A stretch of DNA of 64,000 nucleotides from Ignavibacteriales bacterium (GTDB taxonomy: Bacteria > Bacteroidota > Ignavibacteria > Ignavibacteriales > Ignavibacteriaceae), in the NCBI GenBank assembly GCA_016709155.1, contig JADJEI010000001.1:1426001-1490000 (forward strand), in the 5' to 3' direction. The notes under the pieces were generated by a model. That model had not been told where the DNA came from, ran no database searches, and saw only the letters and a list, made by a program, of their open reading frames with translations. Of this stretch, positions 18,173 to 28,000 are shown in pieces (the stretch's first letter is position 1; the number at the start of each line of letters is the position of its first letter). The position numbers and the translations under genes were made by a program.

Positions 18173-18964
18173 TCAGATAATAGATGCTAAAAAGCTGTTG
18201 ATCTGTTCATTGACAAAATCCGGGTTTTCGACCGGCGACATATGACCGGAGTTTGGAACAATGCTAAATTTACCCGCCGGGATTTCATCTGCCATTGATT
18301 TCATTACTGAAGGTGGGGTTAGTTTATCATCGTCACCGCATAAAACCAAAACAGGTATTTTTAAAGTCGAAAGCGATGGTGAAGAATCTGTTCTACCCGA
18401 CATTGCAAGCAAGCATCCTTTAACAGCAATCGGATTTGAAGCCATTGATGTTTCAATAATTGCTAAATAAATATCGCTGTTTTGCTTCATAAAATTTTCC
18501 GAAAAACAATTTGGAACAAACCCGGAAACAAATTCTTTTACTCCATTTGTGTTTATCAATTTAATTGCTGCTGCTCTTTTTAATTTCCCTTCATTGGTAT
18601 CTGATTCCGATCTTGTATCGCAAAGTATTGCTGCTTTAAATTTATTTGGTATTCGCTCGAGAGCACGAAGAGAAATATACCCACCCATAGAAAGACCGCA
18701 CAAAACCGGACTGTTCAGCTTCAACATTTGAATAATTGATTCAAGATCATCAACAAATGATTCGAGAGTATATTGACCATCCCCCGCAGGTGAAGCACCA
18801 AGTCCGCGAACGTCGTAAGTAACGCAGAAATATTTATCTTTAAGCTCTTCGACCTGATTATTCCACATGGAGTGATCAAATGGGAAGCCATGTACAAAAA
18901 TAATAGATGGATTTTCCTTACGTCCGGAAGTAAAAACTTTTAATGAATTAATTGAAGTTTCCAT
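18173..18964 (-). CDS. Alpha/beta hydrolase
   Basis: I place the start at 18964 (METSINSLKVF) because a GGAG ribosome-binding site sits 5 nt upstream. An ATG 18 codons earlier has none. The alpha/beta-hydrolase fold is clear: the oxyanion-hole region IFVHGFPFDHSMW, the nucleophile elbow CGLSMGGY, the acid in VLCGDDDKLTPP and the His in NSGHMSPVENP. It has no signal peptide, so it is cytoplasmic. It resembles 3-oxoadipate enol-lactonase and general carboxylesterases; the substrate is not inferable. It diverges from glgA. Confidence 0.9.
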   Translation of the reverse strand: METSINSLKVFTSGRKENPSIIFVHGFPFDHSMWNNQVEELKDKYFCVTYDVRGLGASPAGDGQYTLESFVDDLESIIQMLKLNSPVLCGLSMGGYISLRALERIPNKFKAAILCDTRSESDTNEGKLKRAAAIKLINTNGVKEFVSGFVPNCFSENFMKQNSDIYLAIIETSMASNPIAVKGCLLAMSGRTDSSPSLSTLKIPVLVLCGDDDKLTPPSVMKSMADEIPAGKFSIVPNSGHMSPVENPDFVNEQINSFLASII

Positions 18965-19086
18965 TTTGTCTCCGTTGTTATTAATATAAAAGATAAATCT
19001 TTGAAATAAATTATGCACTATTTCTGAAAAAACAATTTTATCTGCATAATTGATTTTCTATTTTTCAATAAAGAAATTAAAAAGAT

Positions 19087-20583
19087 ATGAAAATGAAAAT
19101 AGCCATAGCTGCGGCAGAAGCAGTTCCTTATGCAAAAACAGGAGGACTGGCAGACGTTGCCGGCTCACTTCCAAAAGCACTCGATAAACTCGGGTGCGAA
19201 GTAAAATTATTTATTCCGAAATACTCTTCCATAGACGAAACTAAATTTGGTCTTCGATACAATTGGACGATCGGCGAAATGCCGATAAGAGTGAACGGGT
19301 ATGTTCGTTCTGTTCATCTTCATCAGGCAATGCTGCCGGATTCGAACGTAGAGGTAAACTTTATTGATTGTCCGCACTATTTTCACCGCGGTAGAATTTA
19401 TACAAACGATTTGGATGAAGATGAAAGATTTATCCTTTTTTCAAAAAGTGTAATTGAAACATTGCAGCGTCTAAGATGGATACCCGACGTTATTAATTGC
19501 AATGATTGGCAAACAGGGTTGATCCCGCTTTATTTAAAAGATAATTATAAGTGGGATAGAATGTTTGACAACACAGCAACGCTTTTTACTATTCATAACA
19601 TTGGTTATCAGGGAAGATTTTCAAAATCAACTATAGCCGCTGCTGAAATACGAGGAAATTTATTTTATCCGAATGGTCCTGTTGAACACGATGGATCCGT
19701 TTCTTTTATGAAAACAGGAATTTTGTTTTCTGAAATTATTAATACTGTCAGCAACACATACTCACACGAAATTCTGACTCCCGAATATGGCGCGGGGCTC
19801 GATGCTGTACTTCGCTCAAGAAGCGAAGATTTGTTTGGTGTTTTAAATGGAGTGGATTATAATGAATGGAATCCTGAAACTGATAAGTACATTCCATTTC
19901 ATTATTCATTAAAAGATATGTCGGGCAAAATAAAAAATAAAAAATTCCTTCTCGAACATTTCAATATGCCGTTCAATGAGAATGTCCCGTTGATAGGAAT
20001 TGTTTCCCGTATAGTTGAACAAAAAGGGTTTGACATTTTTTCCGAGGCTTTAAATTCGATAATGGGGTTAAACGCACAATGGATTATTCTTGGCAGCGGG
20101 GAGGAGCAATATGAAGAATTATTTCGCATGCTTCACAAACACCTCCCTCAAAAAATATCAGCCTATTTAGGATTTAATAATGAACTTTCTCATCTGATCG
20201 AAGCTGCTTCGGATATATTTTTGATGCCTTCGCGGTATGAACCTTGCGGGCTCAATCAAATTTATAGTTTGAAGTACGGAACTGTTCCGGTTGTAAAAAA
20301 AACCGGCGGACTTGCCGATACAGTTAAAGATTGGGATGAAGAAATGCACTACGGCTCCACTCATGGCAATGGATTCTCCTTTTACGATCACTCTGGTTTT
20401 GCTTTATACAAATCTTTAGAGCGCGCAGTAAATGTTTTCCATACTAAAGAAGTCTGGAATAAAATAATATATAACGGGATGACCAGTGATTTTTCGTGGC
20501 AGCGCTCTGCTGAGAAATATATTGAACTATACAAACTTGCTGTACAGAAGCACAAGGAATTGTTCACTCAAAAATTGCCTTGA
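19087..20583 (+). CDS. glgA: Glycogen synthase (GT5)
   Basis: 498 residues, normal for bacterial GlgA. The N-terminal starch-synthase catalytic domain contains the ADP-glucose-binding KTGGLADVAGSLPKAL motif (residues about 18-33) and NCNDWQTGLIPLYL. The C-terminal GT-B domain has IGIVSRIVEQKGFD and the E-x7-E region in SRYEPCGLNQIYSLKYG, then KTGGLADTV. It extends alpha-1,4-glucan from ADP-glucose. No glgC or glgB is in the window; malQ at 9801 is the only other glucan gene. msrA follows on the same strand after 99 nt. Confidence 0.97.
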   Translation: MKMKIAIAAAEAVPYAKTGGLADVAGSLPKALDKLGCEVKLFIPKYSSIDETKFGLRYNWTIGEMPIRVNGYVRSVHLHQAMLPDSNVEVNFIDCPHYFHRGRIYTNDLDEDERFILFSKSVIETLQRLRWIPDVINCNDWQTGLIPLYLKDNYKWDRMFDNTATLFTIHNIGYQGRFSKSTIAAAEIRGNLFYPNGPVEHDGSVSFMKTGILFSEIINTVSNTYSHEILTPEYGAGLDAVLRSRSEDLFGVLNGVDYNEWNPETDKYIPFHYSLKDMSGKIKNKKFLLEHFNMPFNENVPLIGIVSRIVEQKGFDIFSEALNSIMGLNAQWIILGSGEEQYEELFRMLHKHLPQKISAYLGFNNELSHLIEAASDIFLMPSRYEPCGLNQIYSLKYGTVPVVKKTGGLADTVKDWDEEMHYGSTHGNGFSFYDHSGFALYKSLERAVNVFHTKEVWNKIIYNGMTSDFSWQRSAEKYIELYKLAVQKHKELFTQKLP

Positions 20584-20682
20584 TCAGTCCTATTAATATT
20601 GTTGATATTTTCCATTGAATATCTTTCAGTTAATTACGAATTAAATTCTATAATCAATTTCAGAAAGCGATGGAGAAATTAT

Positions 20683-21339
20683 ATGCGAACAATGATTTTA
20701 GTTTTAACAATTTTTTCAACTGTGGTTTTGCAAGGCTGCCAGGAATCTAAAAATGAAAACCAAATAAAGAATAAAAAAAATATGAATGAAGTACAAAATA
20801 AAAATCTTACTACTGCTACATTTGCATCCGGTTGTTTTTGGTGCACGGAGGCAATTTTCGAAAGAGTAAAAGGAGTTTATTCAATTGAATCCGGGTACAC
20901 CGGCGGCACAATTGAAAATCCGAGTTACCAGCAAGTAAGCAATGGAAATACTAATCATGCAGAAGCAATTCAATTAATGTTTGATTCAACAGAAATCACT
21001 TATGATGAATTACTCGAAATCTTTTGGAAGACCCACGATCCCACCACCCTTAACAAACAAGGAGCTGACACCGGTACACAGTATCGTTCCGCAGTTTTCT
21101 ATCATAACGAAGAACAAAAACAAAAAGCCGAATTCTATAAAAATGAATTAAACAAAGCCGGCTTATGGAATGATCCTATTGTAACAGAAATAGTTCCATT
21201 TAAAAAATTTTATAAGGCAGAAGACTATCACCAGGATTATTACGAGAATAACCCCAATCAAGGCTATTGTGCTTATGTGATCACACCGAAAGTGGAGAAG
21301 TTTGAAAAAATATTTAAAAACAAATTAAAGAAAGACTAA
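20683..21339 (+). CDS. msrA: Peptide-methionine (S)-S-oxide reductase, lipoprotein form
   Basis: The start is placed at 20683 (MRTMILVLTIF) on a GGAG ribosome-binding site; a 28-codon extension to 20599 is possible but unsupported. The protein begins with a lipoprotein signal (lipobox LQGC), a charged linker (NENQIKNKKN), then a complete MsrA domain. It has the catalytic GCFWC, the ESGYTGGTIENPSY stretch, HDPTTLNKQGADTGTQYRS and a C-terminal NQGYCAYVI with a resolving Cys. It should reduce S-methionine sulfoxide on envelope proteins. Its stop overlaps the convergent corA stop by 4 nt. Confidence 0.95.
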   Translation: MRTMILVLTIFSTVVLQGCQESKNENQIKNKKNMNEVQNKNLTTATFASGCFWCTEAIFERVKGVYSIESGYTGGTIENPSYQQVSNGNTNHAEAIQLMFDSTEITYDELLEIFWKTHDPTTLNKQGADTGTQYRSAVFYHNEEQKQKAEFYKNELNKAGLWNDPIVTEIVPFKKFYKAEDYHQDYYENNPNQGYCAYVITPKVEKFEKIFKNKLKKD

Positions 21340-22396
21340 AACCATTTTTTTCTTTTAAAATAATAAAGCATTCCGGCAATCAGTGTAAAAGAAAATATCC
21401 AGAAACCCCAGGGGTAAATCCAGCGGATATTTAACTCCGGCATGATTTTGAAATTCATTCCATAAACACCTACAAGAAAAGTAAGCGGAATAAAAAGCGT
21501 TGAGATAATAGTTAGGACTTTCATAATCTCATTCATTCTGTTGCTCAAACTTGATAGATAAGTATCAAGCATTCCACTCACAATATCGCGGAGTGATTCT
21601 ATTGTTTCGATTATTTGAATTGTATGATCATAAACGTCGCGAAGATATATTTCAGTACTTTTTTTGATTAATGGCGAATCTCTTCTTTGCAAAATGTTGA
21701 TCACTTCTCTCAGCGGCCAAACTGATTTTCGCAGCATAATCATTTCGCTTCTAAGGTTATGAATTCTGTGAACATTTTTATTCTGTGGTGAAGTGATAAC
21801 TTGATCTTCAAGTACTTCGATAGTTTCGCCAAGTTTTTCAAGCAGGAAAAAATAACTGTCAACAACTGCATCAATACATGCGTAAGCAAGATAGTCGCTT
21901 CCTGATTTTCTTATTTTACCCTTACCGCTTTTCAGCCTTGCTAAAATCTCTTTAAATGGATCAGTATCATTTTCGACAAACGTTAAGAGTAAATTCTCTT
22001 TTAAGATTAAACTTACTTGCTCACTTTTCAGTTCATTTTGCGAATAGAAAAAAATTCGTGCGACGATGAAGAGATAATCATCAAAATCTTCAACCTTTGG
22101 GCGCTGCTCTGTATTCAAAATATCTTCGATGGTCAAAGGATGTATTCCAAACTGATAGCCAATTTTTTCAAGCGCATCTACATTGCTTAATCCTTTGATA
22201 TTTATCCATGTTAGAGTGTCATTATTAATCAGTGGAAATATTTTCTCGACATCCTCAAAAGTTTTTTCTTCGAAAATATTTTCTGAATAGAGGATTAAAG
22301 AAATTGAAATAATTTGAGATTTTTTATCTCCGGTATAGATGAATGAACCTGGTGAGATGCCGGCGGGTTTTTTCTCGTTTTAATTATTTTTTTCAT
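21336..22396 (-). CDS. corA: CorA-family Mg2+/Co2+ transporter, frameshifted near the start
   Basis: The C-terminal part is a standard CorA: a cytoplasmic helical domain (KLGETIEVLEDQVI, LRSEMIMLRKSVWPLREVI), two membrane helices and the selectivity motif YGMNFKIMPEL. In the main frame the first usable start is a TTG at 22136, giving 266 residues. However, homologous sequence (PAGISPGSFIYTGDKK, NNDTLTWINIKGLSNVDALEKIG) continues upstream without any ATG, GTG or TTG. A proper ATG start (22396, MKKIIKTRK) lies in another frame. The frames meet at an A6 run (22368-22373); one extra A would give about 353 residues, the normal CorA length. This could be a real mutation, slippage or a base-calling error. 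Confidence 0.9.
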
Positions 22397-22534
22397 AGTT
22401 GAAATGGAATTTGTAATTGGTATTATTCATTTGACATAATTATTTTTTTTAGTCCGAGTGAAAATATCGTTGCCTGAATTAAGATTCAAATTTATCTTTT
22501 ACAAATAAATTTTTTTTAATATTAATAGCCATTA

Positions 22535-23097
22535 ATGAAACTTCAAATAAGAGAACTGAAGAAGAACAATTGGAATGATCTAGAAGCACTATTTGGAGAG
22601 CGCGGGGCTGTTGGAGGCTGCTGGTGCATGTGGTGGAGAATATCAAGATCAGTTTATGAAAAGCAAAAGGGTGCGGGAAATAAAAAATCTTTCAAGCAAA
22701 TTGTTAACAAGGGAAGAGTGCCCGGATTACTTGCTTATCATAAAAAGCAGCCTGTAGGCTGGTGCTCAATCGAACCCCGCGAAAATTTTCCAGTGCTGGA
22801 TCGTTCAAGAGTACTGAAAAAGTAGACGAGCGACCAGTTTGGTCATTGTTTGTTTTTTTCATACACAAAGATTTTAGAGATAAAGGAGTAAGTATCGAAC
22901 TGATTAAAGCTGCGGTTAATCACGCTAGAAAGAAAGGTGCAAAAATTGTTGAAGGCTACCCGCACGAGCCAAAGAATAAAGAAATGCCGGATGTATTTGC
23001 ACACACGGGTATTTATTCGGCATTTAAACAAGCAGGGTTTGTTGAAGTTGAACGAAGATCTGCGTCAAGACCAATTATGCGTTATCATATTGATTGA
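22535..23097 (+). pseudogene. GNAT acetyltransferase, frameshifted
   Basis: The N-terminal part (22535-22825) has the family signature GGCWCMWWRISR and reads into SRVLKK, then a stop. The next frame continues exactly where the family should (VDERPVWSLFVFFIHKDFRDKGVS, then EGYPHEPK and GFVEVERRSASRPIMRY) to 23097. Adding one A to the A5 run at 22817-22821 restores a protein of about 187 residues. R/Q-x-x-G-x-S in the second part is the acetyl-CoA-binding loop. Substrate unknown. It overlaps the following M14 gene by 4 nt. Confidence 0.8.
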
Positions 23098-24843
23098 GAA
23101 ATAAAATTTATCAACAAATGGAAAAAAGAAAAATTAATAGGAAGAAAATTCCGCAACAGTGGCTAACCCATTTTGAAAATTCAAATTTTCTCGAATCACC
23201 AAACTATAGCGACACAATAAAATATTTTCAAAAGTTTGAAGTTGAATCACCGTACGCAAAATTATTAACAATTGGAATTAGCCCGCAAAGAAGAGAAATA
23301 AAACTTTTAGTTATATCGAAAGGGAATGAATTCACTCCTGAAGAAGCAGCTAAAAGCAGTAAGGCAGTTGTACTTATTCAAAATGGAATTCATCCCGGAG
23401 AGATTGAAGGCAAAGATGCTTGTATGCTTTTACTGCGAGAAATTCTAATCACAAAAGAAAAAGAATATCTGCTCGATAATATTATTCTTTTAATAATACC
23501 GGTGTTTAATGTTGATGGTCACGAAAGATTGAGCTACTATAATCGTCCAAATCAAAATGGACCAAAAGAAATGGGCTGGCGAACCACTTCGCAAAATTTA
23601 AATCTTAATCGCGATTACATGAAAGCTGATACTCCTGAAATGCGTTCGTGGTTAAAAATGTTTTCTGCATGGCTTCCTGATTTTATGATTGATAACCACA
23701 CCACTAACGGCGCAGATTATCAATATCATGTTACTTATGGTATTGAGAAATTTCAGAATGTTCATCCTCTACTTTCTACATTCGTCAAAAAAAAATATTT
23801 ACCTTTTCTTTCTTCAACATGTTGAGCAAGATGGTTTTCTAACCGCTCCTTATATTGAATTTAAAGGCAGTACTCTTGAATCGGGAATTGTTGATGTCCC
23901 ATTAATGCCGAGACTATCTACAGGATATTGTGCTGTGCAAAATCGAATTTGCCTGCTCGTTGAGACTCACAGTTTAAAACCTTTTAAGAACAGAGTTTTC
24001 TCAACAAAGTCAATGATGCTTCATTCTTTGGAATTTATAAATCAAAACTTTAAAGAAATTAAGAGACTAAATAAAAGAGCTGACGAAAGCTCAGTAGTTG
24101 AGTTTTTTAAAAAGAAAAATAAAATTCCGGTTCATTTTATTCTTACTGATAAGTTTGAAAGGATGAGATTTAAGGGGTTCAAATCATATCAGGAAGAAAG
24201 TCCGATCACCGGGGCACTGATTACACGATTTACAAATTCTAAAACCGAATTTGATATTCCCATTTTCAATAAATCTATAATCGGGGATTCCATAACCCTG
24301 CCGCTTGCATATTCAATACCTAAACAATTCACTAATATTATTGAAATATTAAACTGTCACCGAATTGCATATTTTCAATTGGAAGACAACGCAAAAGTTC
24401 GGATTGAAAAATATAGATTTACCAAAGCAGAATTTTGGAAGCGACCATACGAAGGAAGATTATTAGTTGATGTTGAACACGAGACAACAACAGAAGAAGT
24501 TTTGTTACCGAATCGAACTTTTATCGTACCAACTAATCAACGGACAATCAGGGTTATTGCAAATTTATTCGAACCAAAGTCTCCAGATTCATTTGTAAGC
24601 TGGGGCTTCTTCAATGCATTCTTCGAAAGAAAAGAATATGCTGAAGATTTTGTAATGGAGCCTTACGCTAAAAAAATGTTAGATGACAATGTGAAATTAA
24701 GAAATGAGTTTTTCCATTTAGTAAAGGTGGATGAATATTTCAGGCTTAATCCACTTGAAAGGTTGGATTTCTTCTATAGACGCTCTCCATTTTTCGATAA
24801 TGGTGAAATGATTTATCCGATATTTAGAATAATTAATTTTTAA
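23094..24843 (+). pseudogene. M14 zinc carboxypeptidase-like protein, frameshifted
   Basis: The first part (23094-23825) carries the M14 metal site: H and E of GIHPGEIEGKD, the substrate-binding NRDYMK and a zinc-ligand His in DNHTTNGADYQYH. It breaks just after an A9 run (about 23787-23795). The second frame resumes with HVEQDGFLTAPYIEFKG and LVETHSLKPFKNRVF (family catalytic Glu region) and runs to 24843. A one-base change in the A9 run joins them into about 580 residues. No signal peptide is visible. The start could also be the ATG at 23118 (MEKRKINRKK). Confidence 0.8.
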
Positions 24844-24935
24844 AATAAATTGATTCTCAGTCGAACTATTGCTAAAATGAATCTAAAATAATTTGAAGTT
24901 AATAAATCAGTACAACATGCTTGAAGGAAACTAAA

Positions 24936-26137
24936 ATGCCGTTGACTATTCTTTGCATAACAAGCTATGAAAAAGGTCAGGAATTTTTACGAGCTGCAAA
25001 AAATCTTGGCTGCAGAGTTTTATTGATCACTTCCAAAAGTCTTGAAGAAGCGAATTGGCCGCGCGAAAGTATTGATGAAATTTTTTACATCGCAGATATT
25101 GATAAAGAATGGCAGATGAAAGACTTGCTTTATGGTGTCAGCTACCTTGCCCGAACAGAGAAGATTGACCGCATTGTTCCGCTTGATGATTTTGATGTAG
25201 AACGTGCTGCGGCACTTCGTGAACATCTTAGAACACCGGGGATGGGTGATACAACCGCAAGATATTTTCGCGATAAACTTGCAATGAGAACGCGTGCTGC
25301 AGAAATGAAAATACCTGTTCCGGAATTTATTCATATTCTAAATTATGATGCCATTAAGGAATTTATGCAAAAAGTGAAATTCCCGTTGATCATTAAACCG
25401 CGAATGCAGGCTGGCTCTCACGGAATGAAGAAAGTTAATAACGAAGCTGAAGTTTGGAAAAGACTTAACGAACTTGGCGATGAACAATCATTTTTTTTAA
25501 TGGAGAAATTTATCCCCGGCAATATTTACCATGTTGATTCAATCATTTACGAAAAAGAAATCCGTTTTGCATTAGCTCATCAATACGCTAAACCGCCCAT
25601 GGAAGTTGCTCATGAGGGAAGGGTTTTTTCTACACAAACCATGCTTCGCGGAAGTGAGGATGAAAAAAAACTTCTTAAACTTAATGAAAAAGTTCTTAAA
25701 GCAATGGGGATGGTAAGAGGGGTATCACACACAGAATTTATTAAAGCCGATATTGATGGTAAATTTTATTTCCTCGAAACTTCAGCAAGGGTTGGCGGTG
25801 CTAATATTGCAGAACTTACAGAAGCAGCCTCGGGAGTTAATCTCTGGCGCGAATGGGCAAAAATCGAAATATTAAAGGGAGAGGAGAATATCACTTACCG
25901 GAAATTCGAAATGATTATGCAGGCTTACTTAATTCACTTGCCAAGCAGGAATATCCGGACTTGAGTTCTTACAACGATTCTGAAATTTACTGGAAACTGG
26001 AGAAAAAGTACCACGCAGGATTAATAATTAAATCCCATTCATTTGAAAGGATAAATGATTTATTAAGAATTTATACCGCAAGATTCTATCAGGATTTTTT
26101 CACAACGCAGCCTCTTTCAGAAAGAGCAGGACACTGA
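24936..26137 (+). pseudogene. ATP-grasp domain protein, frameshifted near the C-terminus
   Basis: The start at 24936 (MPLTILCITSYEKG) follows an AAGGA site. The protein has a Rossmann-like N-domain, an ATP-grasp core (PLIIKPRMQAGSHGMKKV, SFFLMEKFIPGNIYHVDSI) and the metal/phosphate loop in LETSARVGGANIAELTEAASG, as in carbamoyl-phosphate synthase-like ligases. The main frame ends at 25964. The homologous C-terminus (EYHLPEIRNDYAGLLNSL onward, to 26137) is in the next frame, open from about 25853. The shift falls near 25880-25895, where one base appears missing. The ligase substrate is unknown. Confidence 0.82.
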
Positions 26138-26574
26138 ATTCCGAGCGGTGTGTATAAATGAATTTTAAAGCATTCTTTTGAGACGCATCTGTTTTTTACT
26201 ATCTTTTTGAAACAGAATAATTTTTCACTCCCTTAGAATTTCATTTGAATTAACAACTATCAATTATTTTTTGCTGGGGTATAATTCTTGATTCATTATA
26301 AAATAATTTTATCAGCCTATTGTTTTTGTTTATTCAATGTTACATATTTGCCCCCGAAAATTGCAACATTCGTTATTCTCTGAATTTTCTTTCAATTATT
26401 TACGGTTAAAAAATTAATTATTAAAAATATAAATGTAGCATCTTTGTAATCGAATAGGAATTTTCAAGGTTTTAGAATTCATTTCAAAAGTTACAGATTA
26501 AGTATAAAAACAAATTTCCTGTTATTTCTAATTAATCAATCATCAACTTAAATTACTCAATGAGAGGAGTGATT
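26138..26574. other. Intergenic region upstream of the di-haem peroxidase
   Basis: About 437 nt of very AT-rich sequence with no credible open frame or RNA gene. It contains a TATAAT at about 26280 and many A/T runs, and presumably holds the promoter of the peroxidase gene; no element is convincing. Confidence 0.5.
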
Positions 26575-27930
26575 ATGTTAAAAAACATGTACGAAAAGTA
26601 CAAATCAATATGGAATGTGACTGCTGCTATGTTTGTAGCTTTTATATTCCTTGCAGTTTTGCCGGGATGTCAGAAAGATGAAGATCCGGTTCAAACTACA
26701 ACTGAAGATTTAGTAGCTAAATACAATCTTCAGACTTTAGGTTCGATACCTTATCCCGCAGATAATCCGCCTATTCCAGAAAGAATAGCTTTAGGCAGAT
26801 TACTTTTTTATGATCCAATTCTTGGCGGTGAACAGGATGTTGCTTGCGGTACTTGCCATCACCCACAATTTGGATTTAGCGATTTCCGTCAATTACCTTC
26901 AGGTACGGGCGGTTTTGGCTTAGGCCCAAGTAGAACATTGGGTGTATGCGCAAGCAGTGGTTTGGATGTAACCTTAACTCCACGCAATGCACCTTCATGT
27001 TGGAACTTAGCTTTCAATACTGACGATAGCGGAAGCCCTTCCTCTAACGGTGTTATGTTCTGGGACGGAAGAATAAGCAGCTTGGAAATACAAGCAAGTC
27101 GTCCGATTACTTCCAGAGTTGAAATGCGAGGTGATGCTTATGGAATGGATGATGTTGAAGCTGGAAATATTTCAGTAACAAAAGTTGTTGAAAAATTACG
27201 TGAAATACCTGAGTATGTTCAGTTATTTACAGTTGCTTTTCCATTAGAAGCTTCTCAGCATACTAACAACCCGAAGATGGTGATTGACTCATCAACTTAT
27301 GTTAGATCAATAGGATCATTCGAAAGAGAATTAGTTGGTCGTTACACACCCTATGATAATTTCGTGAGAGGCGATGCGAGTGCCTTAAATGAAATTCAGA
27401 AACAAGGACTTGAGCTTTTCTTTGGAAAGGCAAAATGCAGTACTTGCCATAGCGGTCCGATGTTTACTGACTTTGAATTTGTTGTAAACGGTGTCCCACA
27501 ATTCGGTCCCGGTAAAGGTGTTATTCCTGGTGATGATACCGGTCGTGAAGAAAAAACACTTGACCCTGCTGATCGTTATAAATTCAGGACACCTACATTG
27601 AGAAATGTTGAATTAACTGCTCCTTATATGCACGATGGAATTTTCGGCACACTTGAAGAAGTAGTTCAATTTTATAACAACGGTGCTCAACCACGTCATT
27701 CAAGCATATCCGATGATATGTTAGATCCTGTTTTAACTACACCGCTTGGTTTAACTGACGATGAAGTACAGGCAGTTGTGGAATTTATGCGCGCCCTTAC
27801 CGATCCGGGTGTTGCATTACCATCATTTTATTTAACTGTTCCGGAAGTTGTTCCCAGCGGTTTGACTCCATTATTCGGAGTGAATGATTGGAATATTATC
27901 GGGCAGCCGGTAGTTACAAACAACAAATAA
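26575..27930 (+). CDS. Di-haem cytochrome c peroxidase (CcpA/MauG family), lipoprotein
   Basis: The start is placed at 26575 (MLKNMYEKYK) because GAGGAG lies 5-7 nt upstream; an ATG at 26560 overlaps that site. The protein has a lipobox (VLPGC). Two c-type haem sites follow: C91-G-T-C94-H95 in the N-terminal domain and C288-S-T-C291-H292 in the C-terminal domain. Family motifs include ERIALGRLLFYDP, the MFWDGR stretch and FRTPTLRNVELTAPYMHDG. It should reduce hydrogen peroxide in the periplasm with electrons from a small cytochrome or quinol. It is monocistronic with a strong downstream terminator. Confidence 0.95.
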   Translation: MLKNMYEKYKSIWNVTAAMFVAFIFLAVLPGCQKDEDPVQTTTEDLVAKYNLQTLGSIPYPADNPPIPERIALGRLLFYDPILGGEQDVACGTCHHPQFGFSDFRQLPSGTGGFGLGPSRTLGVCASSGLDVTLTPRNAPSCWNLAFNTDDSGSPSSNGVMFWDGRISSLEIQASRPITSRVEMRGDAYGMDDVEAGNISVTKVVEKLREIPEYVQLFTVAFPLEASQHTNNPKMVIDSSTYVRSIGSFERELVGRYTPYDNFVRGDASALNEIQKQGLELFFGKAKCSTCHSGPMFTDFEFVVNGVPQFGPGKGVIPGDDTGREEKTLDPADRYKFRTPTLRNVELTAPYMHDGIFGTLEEVVQFYNNGAQPRHSSISDDMLDPVLTTPLGLTDDEVQAVVEFMRALTDPGVALPSFYLTVPEVVPSGLTPLFGVNDWNIIGQPVVTNNK

Positions 27931-27943
27931 TTTTATTTGTTAT

Positions 27944-27979
27944 AAAAAAAATCCCCGAAACTTTTTTCGGGGATTTTTT
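27944..27979. terminator. Bidirectional Rho-independent terminator
   Basis: Stem ATCCCCGAAA with TTTCGGGGAT, flanked by A6 and T6, between the converging peroxidase and DPP-IV genes; it works in both directions. Confidence 0.88.
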
Positions 27980-28000
27980 ATTTTAAATATGCTTTTATGT

